Assembly (NCBI GenBank): GCA_947501935.1
Contig: CANMXU010000019.1
Coordinates: forward strand, 34,675 to 98,674
Length of the DNA: 64,000 nucleotides
Reading direction: 5' to 3'
Origin: an uncultured Alteromonadaceae bacterium
Lineage (GTDB): Bacteria; Pseudomonadota; Gammaproteobacteria; Enterobacterales; Alteromonadaceae
Position 1 is the first letter of the stretch, and the number at the start of each line of letters is the position of its first letter. The notes beneath the pieces were generated by a model that was not told where the DNA came from, made no database searches, and saw nothing but the letters and a program-made list of their open reading frames with translations. Positions 21,092 to 30,946 of the stretch are shown here, one piece after another. Made by a program: the position numbers and the translations under genes.

Positions 21092-21252
21092 TCGGATTAT
21101 AACTAGAAAATTATTAGCGATGAACTGGATAAGCAATATTCGCTAAGTACTAAGTAAAGCACCGCTGCAGCAATTATTTATAACAGCTTTAGCGGTTTTG
21201 TTTTATCCTTATCTTATTACTTCATATTAAGTATTATTGACTTATAGCAACT

Positions 21253-22062
21253 ATGAAATTTACCGACAGCCACTGCCATTTAGACTTTTCAGAGCTTGCC
21301 CCGCAAGTTGAGCTTATTCAAGGCTGCGCCGAGCAAAGTATTCATCAAATTATAGTGCCGTCAATCACTCCTGATAATTGGGATAAGGTACTGCAATTAC
21401 CCGCGCTTTATAATGAAAATAAGGCTAATCAGAAACTCGCAAGCTGTAAAATATTTAGCTGTTTGGGCATTCATCCATGGTTTCTACAAAACTTAAACCA
21501 AGCGTCACTTGATAATTTAGCTGATAAAGTAAAAAACCATAAAGAAGATATTATTGCCATTGGCGAAACCGGCATTGATGAAGTGATTGTCAAAGAGCAA
21601 GCTAACCTAGCTCAGCAAATTGATTTTTTTGAATTTCAATTAAACCTCGCCAAAGCGCATAATCTACCGGTGATAGTGCATCATCGGCGCTCACATCAGC
21701 ATATTGTGCCGATATTAAAAAAAGCCAATTTAAACCGAGGCGGTATTATTCATGCCTTTTCAGGAAGCTATCAGCAAGCGTGTCAGTATATTGATTTAGG
21801 CTTTAAGTTAGGTATTGGCGGAACGATTAGTTATCCACGTGCAGAAAAAACGATTAAAGCGATTAAACGCTTACCGTTAACAAGTTTAGTTTTAGAAACC
21901 GACGCGCCAGCAATGCCATTATTCGGCTTTCAAGGCCAGCACAACTCGCCACTGCAACTGCTAAAAGTATTTGAACACTTATGCTCAATTCGCCCAGAAG
22001 CGCCGATAGAAGTTAGCCAAGTGATTGAAGAAAATATTAATCAGCTCTTTTTTAATGGCTAG
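21253..22062 (+). CDS. TatD family metal-dependent hydrolase (YjjV-like)
   Basis: A 269-residue TIM-barrel metallohydrolase. The metal ligands are visible: DSHCHLDF (His7, His9), IGETGID, VIVHHRRSH, IHAFSGS and LETDAPAMP. The family includes TatD-type DNases and YjjV; this one is closer to YjjV, and its natural substrate is not settled. It converges on ytjB with only one base between the stop codons. In relatives yjjV is also near serB, which fits here. Confidence 0.9.
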   Translation: MKFTDSHCHLDFSELAPQVELIQGCAEQSIHQIIVPSITPDNWDKVLQLPALYNENKANQKLASCKIFSCLGIHPWFLQNLNQASLDNLADKVKNHKEDIIAIGETGIDEVIVKEQANLAQQIDFFEFQLNLAKAHNLPVIVHHRRSHQHIVPILKKANLNRGGIIHAFSGSYQQACQYIDLGFKLGIGGTISYPRAEKTIKAIKRLPLTSLVLETDAPAMPLFGFQGQHNSPLQLLKVFEHLCSIRPEAPIEVSQVIEENINQLFFNG

Positions 22063-22063
22063 C

Positions 22064-22702
22064 TTAACTTTTATCACCTAAGCGGAAACCTTGGCGACTA
22101 AAGCGGTTTAAACCGCGCGTTAATAAAAAGCCCACTACGCCAGCCAATACCAACATAATACGAAACAGTTCGCCGGCTTTGTCGTTCGACGCATTTAAAT
22201 TATCAACCAAATAACTTTTCGCTATAGTCAAGCGCAAGTAGCCTTGTAACGCCTGCTCGCTTAATTCATTAACATTAACTCCCTGAGCACGTATTTCTTT
22301 TACAAAAGGAATGAATTGGCCGGAGTTATTCATTTGCCGGGCTTCAATTCCAAACAATGCCCTAATGCTTTTTGCTGATTGAGAATGGAAAATTAATTGG
22401 CCAGAGTGATCATAAAAATGCACTGAGTTAATCGCATCTGAGCTCGACAATTGGTCAATATAATCTTGTATGCCCTGCTTATCATTCTTGGCAAATAATA
22501 CCGTCAGAGCCGTTGCTGCTTGGCTGCTGTATTCATTGCCGACACGCTTAAAATGCTGCTCGATATTTTCACTATTTTGCTGATGATTAAACAATAAAAC
22601 GTTCAGCAATACGATGATCAACGCAATCGCTATAGCTAATTGCATAATTTTATTATAAATCGATGATAGTTTAGGGTATAAAGGCTGTTCAGATTGCGCC
22701 AT
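22064..22702 (-). CDS. ytjB: YtjB/AhpA-type inner-membrane protein
   Basis: A 212-residue bitopic protein: one N-terminal membrane segment (about 20-40, rich in Ile, Ala, Val and Leu), a periplasmic sensor-like domain with VHFYDHSGQLIFHSQS, and a second membrane segment (about 180-200). This is the layout of YtjB/Smp/AhpA. Divergent placement next to serB, as in E. coli, supports the name. Function is poorly known; no kinase or GGDEF output domain is attached. Confidence 0.8.
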   Translation of the reverse strand: MAQSEQPLYPKLSSIYNKIMQLAIAIALIIVLLNVLLFNHQQNSENIEQHFKRVGNEYSSQAATALTVLFAKNDKQGIQDYIDQLSSSDAINSVHFYDHSGQLIFHSQSAKSIRALFGIEARQMNNSGQFIPFVKEIRAQGVNVNELSEQALQGYLRLTIAKSYLVDNLNASNDKAGELFRIMLVLAGVVGFLLTRGLNRFSRQGFRLGDKS

Positions 22703-22837
22703 GTAATCAGTATTTAAGTAAGTAACTTATGATAATACTATAGAGGTTTATCAGTTTTTTTTAAATGCTGTCATGCAGTTAATTATCTTTATTCGTAGTT
22801 ATATTGAATTTAAAATTGGATTTATCAAGGATCTCTC

Positions 22838-23908
22838 GTGTCTATTAGCGTACAAAAAATTGCCTTAGCTGAACTATCAACCTCAACACTGGCTCAATGT
22901 TTTTCAGCCAAAGTAAACTCACAGCACTCACCTTACTTCTGTCAGTTTACTGAAACTGAGTTATTAATTGACAGCGAACTGCCTTGTAAACTTGCTGTAC
23001 CTAAAGCACTTGAGCAAGCAACTACTAGCACAAGTGATACAAATGAAGATATCGCCCTGGTAGTTTTTGACACTATCACTGTATCAACCTTACAAAGTTT
23101 ATTTAGTGAATGTCAGCTAACAGTTACCGCTATTAATGCCGTTAACGACAGAAACCAGCAAGTTAGTTATCGCTTTGCTGTGCAAACTGATGACTTTGCT
23201 GCTGCGCGCAGTTCACTGGCAAGCTTCACCTTAGCTAATAATATTGAAGCAGCGCTTTTAAAAGATGCGCCAAGCTTATCTATTCCAGGTTTATTAGTGA
23301 TGGATATGGACTCAACCACCATTGAAATTGAATGTATCGACGAAATAGCAACTTTAGCGGGTGTTGGTGAACAAGTAGCTGCAGTAACCGAACTCGCGAT
23401 GCAAGGTGAACTAGACTTTGCTCAAAGCTTGCATCAACGTGTTGCCACCTTAAAAGATGCGCCTGAGTCTATTTTAGCGGCTGTTGCCAAAGACATTCCG
23501 TTAATGCCCGGCTTAAAGCCATTAATTGCAGAATTGAAAAAGCATAACTGGCGGATTGCGATTGCATCAGGTGGTTTTACTTACTTTTCACAGCACCTAC
23601 AAACCTTATTAGGTTTAGATGAAACCTTTGCTAATCAGCTTGAAATTATTGATGGCAAACTTACCGGTAAAGTTTTAGGTGATGTATTTGACGCACAGGC
23701 TAAAGCCGACAGTTTAGCTATTTTAAGTGAGCGTTATAATATAAGTCATGCACAAACGGTTGCCATGGGCGATGGTGCTAACGACCTAGTGATGATGGCT
23801 GCCGCGCATTTAGGCATTGCCTTTCACGCTAAACCAATCGTATTAAAACAAGCTGATACTTGCATTAATTCTGTTGGTCTTGATTGTATGATTCACTGGT
23901 TGAAATAA
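22838..23908 (+). CDS. serB: Phosphoserine phosphatase
   Basis: The last step of serine biosynthesis, phosphoserine to serine. The HAD motif I is MDMDSTTIE with Asp156 (nucleophile) and Asp158. Motif II is ASGGFTYF, and motifs III/IV include AMGDGANDL. An N-terminal region of about 150 residues resembles the ACT-like domain of enterobacterial SerB but is quite divergent. The length of 356 residues is slightly longer than E. coli (322). A strong terminator follows. Confidence 0.96.
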   Translation: MSISVQKIALAELSTSTLAQCFSAKVNSQHSPYFCQFTETELLIDSELPCKLAVPKALEQATTSTSDTNEDIALVVFDTITVSTLQSLFSECQLTVTAINAVNDRNQQVSYRFAVQTDDFAAARSSLASFTLANNIEAALLKDAPSLSIPGLLVMDMDSTTIEIECIDEIATLAGVGEQVAAVTELAMQGELDFAQSLHQRVATLKDAPESILAAVAKDIPLMPGLKPLIAELKKHNWRIAIASGGFTYFSQHLQTLLGLDETFANQLEIIDGKLTGKVLGDVFDAQAKADSLAILSERYNISHAQTVAMGDGANDLVMMAAAHLGIAFHAKPIVLKQADTCINSVGLDCMIHWLK

Positions 23909-23926
23909 GCAAATAAGCATGTGAAT

Positions 23927-23955
23927 AAAAAACCTAGCAAACGCTAGGTTTTTTT
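23927..23955 (+). terminator. Intrinsic terminator of serB
   Basis: AAAAAACCTAGC and GCTAGGTTTTTT form a 12-bp stem with a 4-base loop and a T-tract. Confidence 0.92.
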
Positions 23956-24010
23956 ATCGGTAACTGTTTGCCGTAGCCTTTAAGCCCCAGACTTACTTGG
24001 CAACTTAAAA

Positions 24011-26467
24011 TTAGGGCTTAGCTATTTGTAAATTACGCCTTAACAATACTTCATGGGTAATATCGTAAACTTGCATAATACCGGCAACACTCCAAATATC
24101 TTGCTCAATCTGTTTACCGCGATGAATAGCATAAGAGCTGATATAACTTAGCTCTGGGTTTAAGTGGTCCATATCAGGCGGATCGGCGCGAGAAAGTTTA
24201 AGCTGCAAAGCAAAAAAGTCACCTTTTTTAAGAGCATTGCTGATAAACATTTGTTGTAACTTTAACGTAGTAAGTTGACTGTCTAACCTCACTTGAACCG
24301 CTTCATCAATGTCTTCTAAGCTATGATCTATCGAAATATATAACATAGTGTTTTCAGGGAAATCGCTCGGCTGCATTTTTTTAAGCTTAGCGGTAATATC
24401 ATGCTGTAATTGCTGATGGCTTAACAATGGATATAAATTGTAATAGCCTCGTTTATCACTCAACATTTTCATGGTCGCTAAAAGCTTGCCGTATTCATCA
24501 CTACAAGCAATACTCTCGGTTTTATAACGGCTACCACTAGTTTGCAAAATATAGTTGTTAATCGTTAAGCAGGCACTGTAAATATTTCTTAAGGCTTTGG
24601 CCATGCCGGGGGTAATTAACGCATATTCATCAGGTGTAAGTTTATGGCGGTTTTTATCAATTAATAACCGGAAAAATGAGCGACCAATATGCTGATGCTT
24701 TTCAACAATAACTCGTAAGTTAACGATGGTTTTTTTACGGTTTACACGCATAACTTCATAAGGCAAATTTTGCAAATCAAACGACGAAGTGATCTTTTGT
24801 AAATTAGGAAAAGTTAAATTAACCACATCACCTTTTTTCAAAACAGTAGTTTTATCAAGTTCAACTTTTAAACCTGAAGTTGAAAAGTCATGCGACTCAC
24901 CAAGCCAATGTACTCCACTGACCTCTACTGAAACAGGGGTTTTGTATTTGAAACGAGGTTCTTGACGCTGATTTTTATAATTTATCCCCACTTCATCAAC
25001 CAAACGTTTTTGATCTGCACGTTTATGACCAAACTGCTTTAAGCGATAAATATCAATATCATCAAATTCAAACGCTTGATACCCCTCTACCAACTGGCTA
25101 TTGGTAATATCTTGCACTACCACGATAAATGGAATATTGGCTAATATGCCATTTACTTCATCTGAAGGTGGACTATTTAAATACTCGTTTTTCTTGGTTA
25201 AGGTATTCGACAAAGTCAGTGGTGAAAAAGCGGTGCTCTGATCAACATCAAGTAATGATAGGTCAGTAATAGCAAACGAAGTTTTATCGGCAGCGAAACC
25301 TAAAAACTGCTGCATAAAATTTTTATCATCTTGTAACTGCTGCTGGTCAGCACTATAAAAATAGTTTTTACCTTGGCTTTCATGAATAAAACTATAAACC
25401 AATAATGACCGGCCTAAACGTCTGGCTTTTTGCAGCTTGGCGATGCGTTCTTCAGTGATCAAAAATTCTAAAGTTGATTGACGACCCTCGTCTTGCCAAT
25501 ATTGAAAAATACTTTGATTATTAGGGCAGGTAAGAGCAAATTTCGGATATAAATACTGCTGATTTTTTTCAATAAAAACCGGTAATTCATTTAACTTGGC
25601 AAAGGTAAAAGTTTCTAAATGTCTTGCTTGCAAAGCACTAATGGTATTGTCGAGGTTAATTTTATAACGGCGTTTATTACCTTGAATATAGCCCTTTAAA
25701 AATCGCTTAAAAGCATCATTTTGACTTTTCCCTGAGTATACTCGTCTGAGCCCGACTAACTGAATACCCTCCAATACTTGCACATTGCGTACTTCGTAAC
25801 TGAAAGTTGAATTGTCACCAAATTCAAACTCTTGATTCATACCGCTAAAAGCAATAGTGATCACTTGCTCAACCTCTAACGGCGGACAGTCTTTTAATCT
25901 TATTTTACAGCCATTAATACTAATATCTGAGCTAACTGCCTCAACCTTTTGATACTTTCCTAATTCAACGCTAACTGATATGGCAAAATTCATCCGCTCT
26001 TCACTGCGATCAAAATAATGACCAAACTTAAACAGTGTTGCCGGATATTGAGTTTTCTCGTAAACTTTTTGATTTTCTGCGCTGACCGGAATTTTTATAC
26101 CTTGTTTCTCACGCTGATAAATAACGCGAAAATTATTTATGGTATTGGTTACCGCTTCATAAACGCCAAAGGTATAACCACCGTAACTTTTAAAATTATC
26201 TTCAAAAACTTTAATGGCAATATCATCAAGATAATGAATGCGATCTTCATGCTCATAAGCTCGGCAATCACCATCAACATTACCGCGTAAATCAACTAAA
26301 CGCGTACAAGCACCCGCTAGGCGTTTTAGCTCCATTTTCAAAATAAAGCGTTCAGTTTTAGCCAGATGCTTAGTCGCCGCAGCAAACTTCGCTTCAAAGT
26401 CTTTTTGAGAAACTTTGCCGCGAAATTTAGAGATAATATGCTGATGCTGTGAAAAGTCTTTAGTCAT
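24011..26467 (-). CDS. Large protein with two PilZ domains (c-di-GMP receptor)
   Basis: An 818-residue cytoplasmic protein. Two PilZ signatures are complete: RSEER with SDISINGCKI (about residues 161-194) and RQEPR with HDFSTSGLKV (about 502-532). Both have the RxxxR and (D/N)xSxxG motifs needed for c-di-GMP binding. The remainder (about 300-480 and 600-818) has no domain I recognise. No signal peptide or membrane segment is seen. A role in surface attachment or motility control is inference. It is divergent from radA and has no operon partner. Confidence 0.88.
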   Translation of the reverse strand: MTKDFSQHQHIISKFRGKVSQKDFEAKFAAATKHLAKTERFILKMELKRLAGACTRLVDLRGNVDGDCRAYEHEDRIHYLDDIAIKVFEDNFKSYGGYTFGVYEAVTNTINNFRVIYQREKQGIKIPVSAENQKVYEKTQYPATLFKFGHYFDRSEERMNFAISVSVELGKYQKVEAVSSDISINGCKIRLKDCPPLEVEQVITIAFSGMNQEFEFGDNSTFSYEVRNVQVLEGIQLVGLRRVYSGKSQNDAFKRFLKGYIQGNKRRYKINLDNTISALQARHLETFTFAKLNELPVFIEKNQQYLYPKFALTCPNNQSIFQYWQDEGRQSTLEFLITEERIAKLQKARRLGRSLLVYSFIHESQGKNYFYSADQQQLQDDKNFMQQFLGFAADKTSFAITDLSLLDVDQSTAFSPLTLSNTLTKKNEYLNSPPSDEVNGILANIPFIVVVQDITNSQLVEGYQAFEFDDIDIYRLKQFGHKRADQKRLVDEVGINYKNQRQEPRFKYKTPVSVEVSGVHWLGESHDFSTSGLKVELDKTTVLKKGDVVNLTFPNLQKITSSFDLQNLPYEVMRVNRKKTIVNLRVIVEKHQHIGRSFFRLLIDKNRHKLTPDEYALITPGMAKALRNIYSACLTINNYILQTSGSRYKTESIACSDEYGKLLATMKMLSDKRGYYNLYPLLSHQQLQHDITAKLKKMQPSDFPENTMLYISIDHSLEDIDEAVQVRLDSQLTTLKLQQMFISNALKKGDFFALQLKLSRADPPDMDHLNPELSYISSYAIHRGKQIEQDIWSVAGIMQVYDITHEVLLRRNLQIAKP

Positions 26468-26869
26468 TTATTTTTATCGTTCACTAAGTTTTGTTATGGC
26501 ACAAAAAGCCTCAAAATATTTTATTTACATAACCTAATCGAATTAATAGCCTGAAACAATACTTTAAAATCAATTAAGTTATTCTACGACAATTGCTTAA
26601 CAATAATTTAATACTGGTATAAAACTAAATTGAAAGCAAAAATTATACCTAGACTTATCCGGCACTCACTTTTATATGCTTGAATAACAATCAAAACACT
26701 TCTTCACCACCGCTATTAAAAATTTAACGCTATTTTTAATAGTTTATTTCAGTAATAAAATTTATCATTCCTTTAAACCACTGTCATAATTTTGACCTAT
26801 CAGCTAGCATCGCTATGGTCTTAATGAAAATCTAACTCCCAGAAGAGTTTTAAAGGTAATAGAGTAAAG
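26468..26869 (+). promoter_or_regulatory. Divergent intergenic region with probable radA promoter
   Basis: These 402 bp separate the PilZ gene (-) from radA (+). TTGACC (26792-26797), 16 bp and TATGGT (26814-26819) form a fair sigma-70 promoter for radA. The rest is AT-rich with no gene or repeat that I could support. Confidence 0.5.
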
Positions 26870-28258
26870 ATGTCGAAAACGTCAAAAATAGAATTTGTGT
26901 GTACCGATTGTGGCATGAACCATCCTCGCTGGCAGGGTCAGTGTCGTTGTGGCGCTTGGAATACCTTAGCAGAAATGAAAATACCAACTGGCAAAGGTAA
27001 TAGTGCCAGTAAAAGTCGTACTACGAGTGCTGGGTATGCTGGCTCTGCGGGCGGCGGCTCGAAAAAAATTCACCAAGTAGAAACGACTGAAGCTGAAAAA
27101 CAGTTAACCGGTATTGGCGAGCTTGACCGAGTATTATGCGGCGGCGTAACGACTGGCTCGGTTAATATAATTTCCGGTGACCCCGGCGCAGGTAAAACCA
27201 CCTTACTTTCAGACTTAGTCGCGCGCATGTCACAAAATACCTCTTCTTTATATTGCACCGCCGAAGAGTCGCTTTCTCAATTTAAAAACCGCGTACATCG
27301 GTTAAAGCTCGATTATAATCAAGACAATTTATATCTACTTTCTGAAACCAGTGTTGAAGCTATTATTGAAGAGCTTGACGTTAATAAAATTAAATTTGCA
27401 GTAATTGACTCTATTCAAGCGGTAGTTACTGAAAATGCTAACGGGAGCCCAGGCTCACCTTCACAAGTAAAAAGTGCCGCGCAATCACTTACTCAGTACT
27501 GCAAACAAAATAATGTCACCATGTTTATTATTGCCCATGTAAATAAAAACAATGAAATTGCTGGGCCGCAAACGCTAGTACACATTGTTGACGCATTACT
27601 GCATATAGATACCAACGACGGCCAAATACGTACCTTAAGAGCGAATAAAAACCGTTTTGGTGATATTGATACCGTCGGTATATTTAAAATGTGCGAACGC
27701 GGTATGCTCAGTGTTGATAACCCCAGTGAAATATTTTTATCCGGCTCCACTACGGAATCGCCCGGCTCAGCTATTACTTGTATTCGTAAAGGTAACCGTA
27801 ATTTATTACTAGAAATTCAATGTTTAACCACAGAAACAGAAGCGGAATTTCCGCAGCGAGTTTGTGTCGGCTTGAACATGAATCGCATAAAAATGTTAAC
27901 CGGTATTTTACGCAAACATACCAAAACCAAAATATTCCATGATACCTTTTTTAATATTGTTGGCGGTTTAAAAATAGATGAGTCGGAAACCTGTATTGAC
28001 TTAGCTCTAGTCACCGCCTTGCTCAGCAGCCTTAATGACTTTGTTGTACCACGTACCACTTGCATTATGGGTGAGCTAAGTTTAAATGGTGATGTAAGAC
28101 CAATAGACAGTGGCGTACCACGGGTGAAAGAAGCAGCTCAACACGGGTTTACTGAAATTTTTGTTCCATATCGCAATTATCATAAATCAATGGAAGGTTT
28201 AGGCGCTAAAGTTACCCCAGTTAAAACCATTCACGAGTTAATTGAACTTATTAGATAA
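26870..28258 (+). CDS. radA: DNA repair protein RadA
   Basis: RadA (Sms) is a RecA-like ATPase that drives branch migration in homologous recombination. The N-terminal C4 zinc finger is CTDCG...CRCGAW, Walker A is GDPGAGKTT, the RadA-specific KNRFG motif is present (ANKNRFGD), and a Lon-like C-terminal domain ends the protein (GELSLNGDVRPI). The length of 462 residues is typical. The neighbours are not functionally linked. Confidence 0.97.
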   Translation: MSKTSKIEFVCTDCGMNHPRWQGQCRCGAWNTLAEMKIPTGKGNSASKSRTTSAGYAGSAGGGSKKIHQVETTEAEKQLTGIGELDRVLCGGVTTGSVNIISGDPGAGKTTLLSDLVARMSQNTSSLYCTAEESLSQFKNRVHRLKLDYNQDNLYLLSETSVEAIIEELDVNKIKFAVIDSIQAVVTENANGSPGSPSQVKSAAQSLTQYCKQNNVTMFIIAHVNKNNEIAGPQTLVHIVDALLHIDTNDGQIRTLRANKNRFGDIDTVGIFKMCERGMLSVDNPSEIFLSGSTTESPGSAITCIRKGNRNLLLEIQCLTTETEAEFPQRVCVGLNMNRIKMLTGILRKHTKTKIFHDTFFNIVGGLKIDESETCIDLALVTALLSSLNDFVVPRTTCIMGELSLNGDVRPIDSGVPRVKEAAQHGFTEIFVPYRNYHKSMEGLGAKVTPVKTIHELIELIR

Positions 28259-28453
28259 AGACGAAAATACTATACAAACAGTATGTAAAAGAACAAATAC
28301 AGCTTAGCTTAAGCACTTAACGGCTTAGGCTTTAATTAGCTAAGTTAAAATGCAACAATAAATAATAAGTAAAAATACAGCTAGAGTTATTTAATTAACA
28401 CAAGTAACTCTAGTGCATTTTCATTAACTACTCTCATAAAAAATAGGCGTTTC

Positions 28454-30775
28454 ATGAAGCTATTTACTAAATCTTTTTTCCCTTTACTTGCTAGCCTTTC
28501 TCTTTCGTTTTGTGCCAATGCTGAGCAACTATCAATAGAGCGTATTTTTAGTTCGCCATCGCTCAACGGCTCAACACCAAAGTCGTTAAAATTCTCTCCA
28601 GACGGCAGCCGAGTCACTTATTTAAAAGCCAAAGAAAGTAACCTAAACCAGTATGATTTATGGGAATATAATTTAGCCGAAAAAGAAAATAAACTTTTAG
28701 TAAATTCTGTTGATATTTTCAGCGGCACTGAACAGCTTTCTGATGAAGAAAAAGCCCGCCGCGAGCGCCAGCGTGTTTATGGCTCTGGCATTATGGAATA
28801 TCAATTTTCACAAGACGGCAGCGCATTATTATTCCCTATTAATGGTGATCTTTTTTATTACAACTTAAACAGCCAAACGGCAAAGCGTTTAACACAAACC
28901 GCAGGCTTTGAAACCGACAGTAAATTTTCACCTAAAGGTAATTTTGTTTCGTATATTCGTGAGCAAAACTTATATATTTTAGAACTTAAAACAGGCCAAG
29001 AAAAACAGCTAACCACTGATGGCGGCGGCGTTATTAAAAATGGCATGTCAGAATTTGTCGCTCAAGAAGAAATGAGCCGTATGACCGGCTATTGGTGGTC
29101 TCCAAACGAAAAACACATTGCCTTTTTACGCGTTGATGAAACGCCAGTAAAAGTAGTTATTCGTAATGAAATATACGCTGAAGAAATTAAATTAATCGAA
29201 CAACGCTACCCCGCTACCGGCACTAATAACGTAAATATTCAATTAGCGACGGTTGAAGTTGCCAATAACAAAATTCGTTTTATTGACAGCGGCGAAGAGC
29301 AAGATATTTATTTACCACGGGTAAAGTGGTTACCTGATGGCAAGCAGCTTTCATATCAATGGCAAAGTCGCGATCAAAAAACACTTAAGCTCATTAAATA
29401 CTCAACCAATAAACGTAAGCAGCAAACCTTATTAACTGAACAATCTGAGCAATGGCTAAACTTACATAAAGATTTATATTTTCTTAAAAACGGTGACTTT
29501 ATTTGGGCTTCAGAACGTGACGGCTTTAAGCACCTTTACAAATATGACCAGAACGGAAAGTTGATAGCACAACTAACCAAAGGTGATTGGGTCGTAGATA
29601 AAATAGAAAATATTGATGAAGAAAATGGTTGGGTATATTTTACTGGCCGTGCCGATACACCACTTGAGCGCCATTTATATAAAGTGCCGTTAACTGGGAA
29701 AAACCCTGAACATGTGGTGCGGGTATCAAAAAGAAATGGTACGCATAACATTGTTTTTTCAAAAGACAGTAACAGCTACCTCGATAAATTCTCTAACATT
29801 AATACCCCAACACAAGTGAGCTTACACCTAAGCAGCGGCGAACAACTAACTTGGTTAGAAGAAAATGCCATTAATGAGCAGCATCCAATGCAACCTTTTT
29901 ATGGCAATTTAATTCAACCTGAGTTTGGATCATTAAAAAGTGATGACGACACAGCCACGCTTTATTATAAATTGTATAAACCAAGCAATATGCAACCAGG
30001 AAAAAAATACCCCGTTATTGTTAAGGTTTATGGCGGCCCACATGCACAACGCGTAACAAATCGCTGGCAAGGTGGCGACATGATGCAATATATGGCGCAG
30101 CAAGGTTATATTGTTTTTCAGCTGGATAACCGTGGTTCTAATTACCGTGGTACTGCCTTTGAATACCCTATTTATCAAAACCTCGCCACCGTAGAAGTAG
30201 ACGACCAAATAACTGGCGTTAAATTCTTACGCAGTTTGCCTTATGTTGACGCTGAGCGCATTGGTATTTTTGGGCATTCCTACGGTGGCTACATGGCACT
30301 AATGACCATGTTTAAAGCGGGTGAATATTTTAAAGCCGGTGTTTCTGGTGCGCCAGTAACCGACTGGTTATTATATGACACCCATTACACTGAACGTTAT
30401 TTAAACCACCCAAATGTAAATGTTGCAGGTTATGAAAGTAGTAGTGTATTTCCTTATGTTAGCGGTTTAAATGGGCCATTAATGGTTTATCATGGCATGG
30501 CTGACGACAACGTATTATTTACCCATACCACCAAACTTATTAAAGCCTTACAAGATGAGAACAAGCAGTTTGAATTAATGACTTATCCCGGTAGTAAACA
30601 CAGCATGCGCGGTAAAAAAGTTAAGTTGCATTTAAACCATACCATTATGGGTTTCTTTGACCGTCATTTTAAAACCAGCTCGCAAGAAGCAGATAAGTCG
30701 GCTCCGATAAAAAGAGCCTTACCAGAGCAAGCTAAAGCCAAAATTGAAAACAGTGTTGCTAAAGATAAAAGCTAA
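28454..30775 (+). CDS. Exported dipeptidyl peptidase IV (S9B)
   Basis: A prolyl dipeptidyl peptidase releasing Xaa-Pro dipeptides. Signal peptide about residues 1-23 (SFCANA-EQ). The beta-propeller with the DPP IV double-Glu region (EFVAQEEMSR) precedes the alpha/beta-hydrolase domain. Catalytic residues: Ser609 in GHSYGGY, Asp684 or Asp685 in GMADDN, and His716 in SKHSMRG. The C-terminus has a Lys/Ala-rich extension of about 30 residues. It fits scavenging of protein in a marine heterotroph. A terminator follows at 30817. Confidence 0.93.
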   Translation: MKLFTKSFFPLLASLSLSFCANAEQLSIERIFSSPSLNGSTPKSLKFSPDGSRVTYLKAKESNLNQYDLWEYNLAEKENKLLVNSVDIFSGTEQLSDEEKARRERQRVYGSGIMEYQFSQDGSALLFPINGDLFYYNLNSQTAKRLTQTAGFETDSKFSPKGNFVSYIREQNLYILELKTGQEKQLTTDGGGVIKNGMSEFVAQEEMSRMTGYWWSPNEKHIAFLRVDETPVKVVIRNEIYAEEIKLIEQRYPATGTNNVNIQLATVEVANNKIRFIDSGEEQDIYLPRVKWLPDGKQLSYQWQSRDQKTLKLIKYSTNKRKQQTLLTEQSEQWLNLHKDLYFLKNGDFIWASERDGFKHLYKYDQNGKLIAQLTKGDWVVDKIENIDEENGWVYFTGRADTPLERHLYKVPLTGKNPEHVVRVSKRNGTHNIVFSKDSNSYLDKFSNINTPTQVSLHLSSGEQLTWLEENAINEQHPMQPFYGNLIQPEFGSLKSDDDTATLYYKLYKPSNMQPGKKYPVIVKVYGGPHAQRVTNRWQGGDMMQYMAQQGYIVFQLDNRGSNYRGTAFEYPIYQNLATVEVDDQITGVKFLRSLPYVDAERIGIFGHSYGGYMALMTMFKAGEYFKAGVSGAPVTDWLLYDTHYTERYLNHPNVNVAGYESSSVFPYVSGLNGPLMVYHGMADDNVLFTHTTKLIKALQDENKQFELMTYPGSKHSMRGKKVKLHLNHTIMGFFDRHFKTSSQEADKSAPIKRALPEQAKAKIENSVAKDKS

Positions 30776-30816
30776 TAACGGCTAAGTTCGAAGGTTTTAC
30801 CGAAATACGTCAAATT

Positions 30817-30845
30817 AAAACGATCCCATACGGATCGTTTTTTTT
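30817..30845 (+). terminator. Intrinsic terminator after the dipeptidyl peptidase gene
   Basis: AAAACGATCC and GGATCGTTTT form a 10-bp stem around CATAC, followed by more T. Confidence 0.9.
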
Positions 30846-30946
30846 AAATGGCATAAAAGTACATGAATTGCCTTGCACAATTTTTCAATCAATTTAGTAT
30901 AAAAACAACTCAACTCTCGACAAAATAATAAGACTCTTCTGCCATT

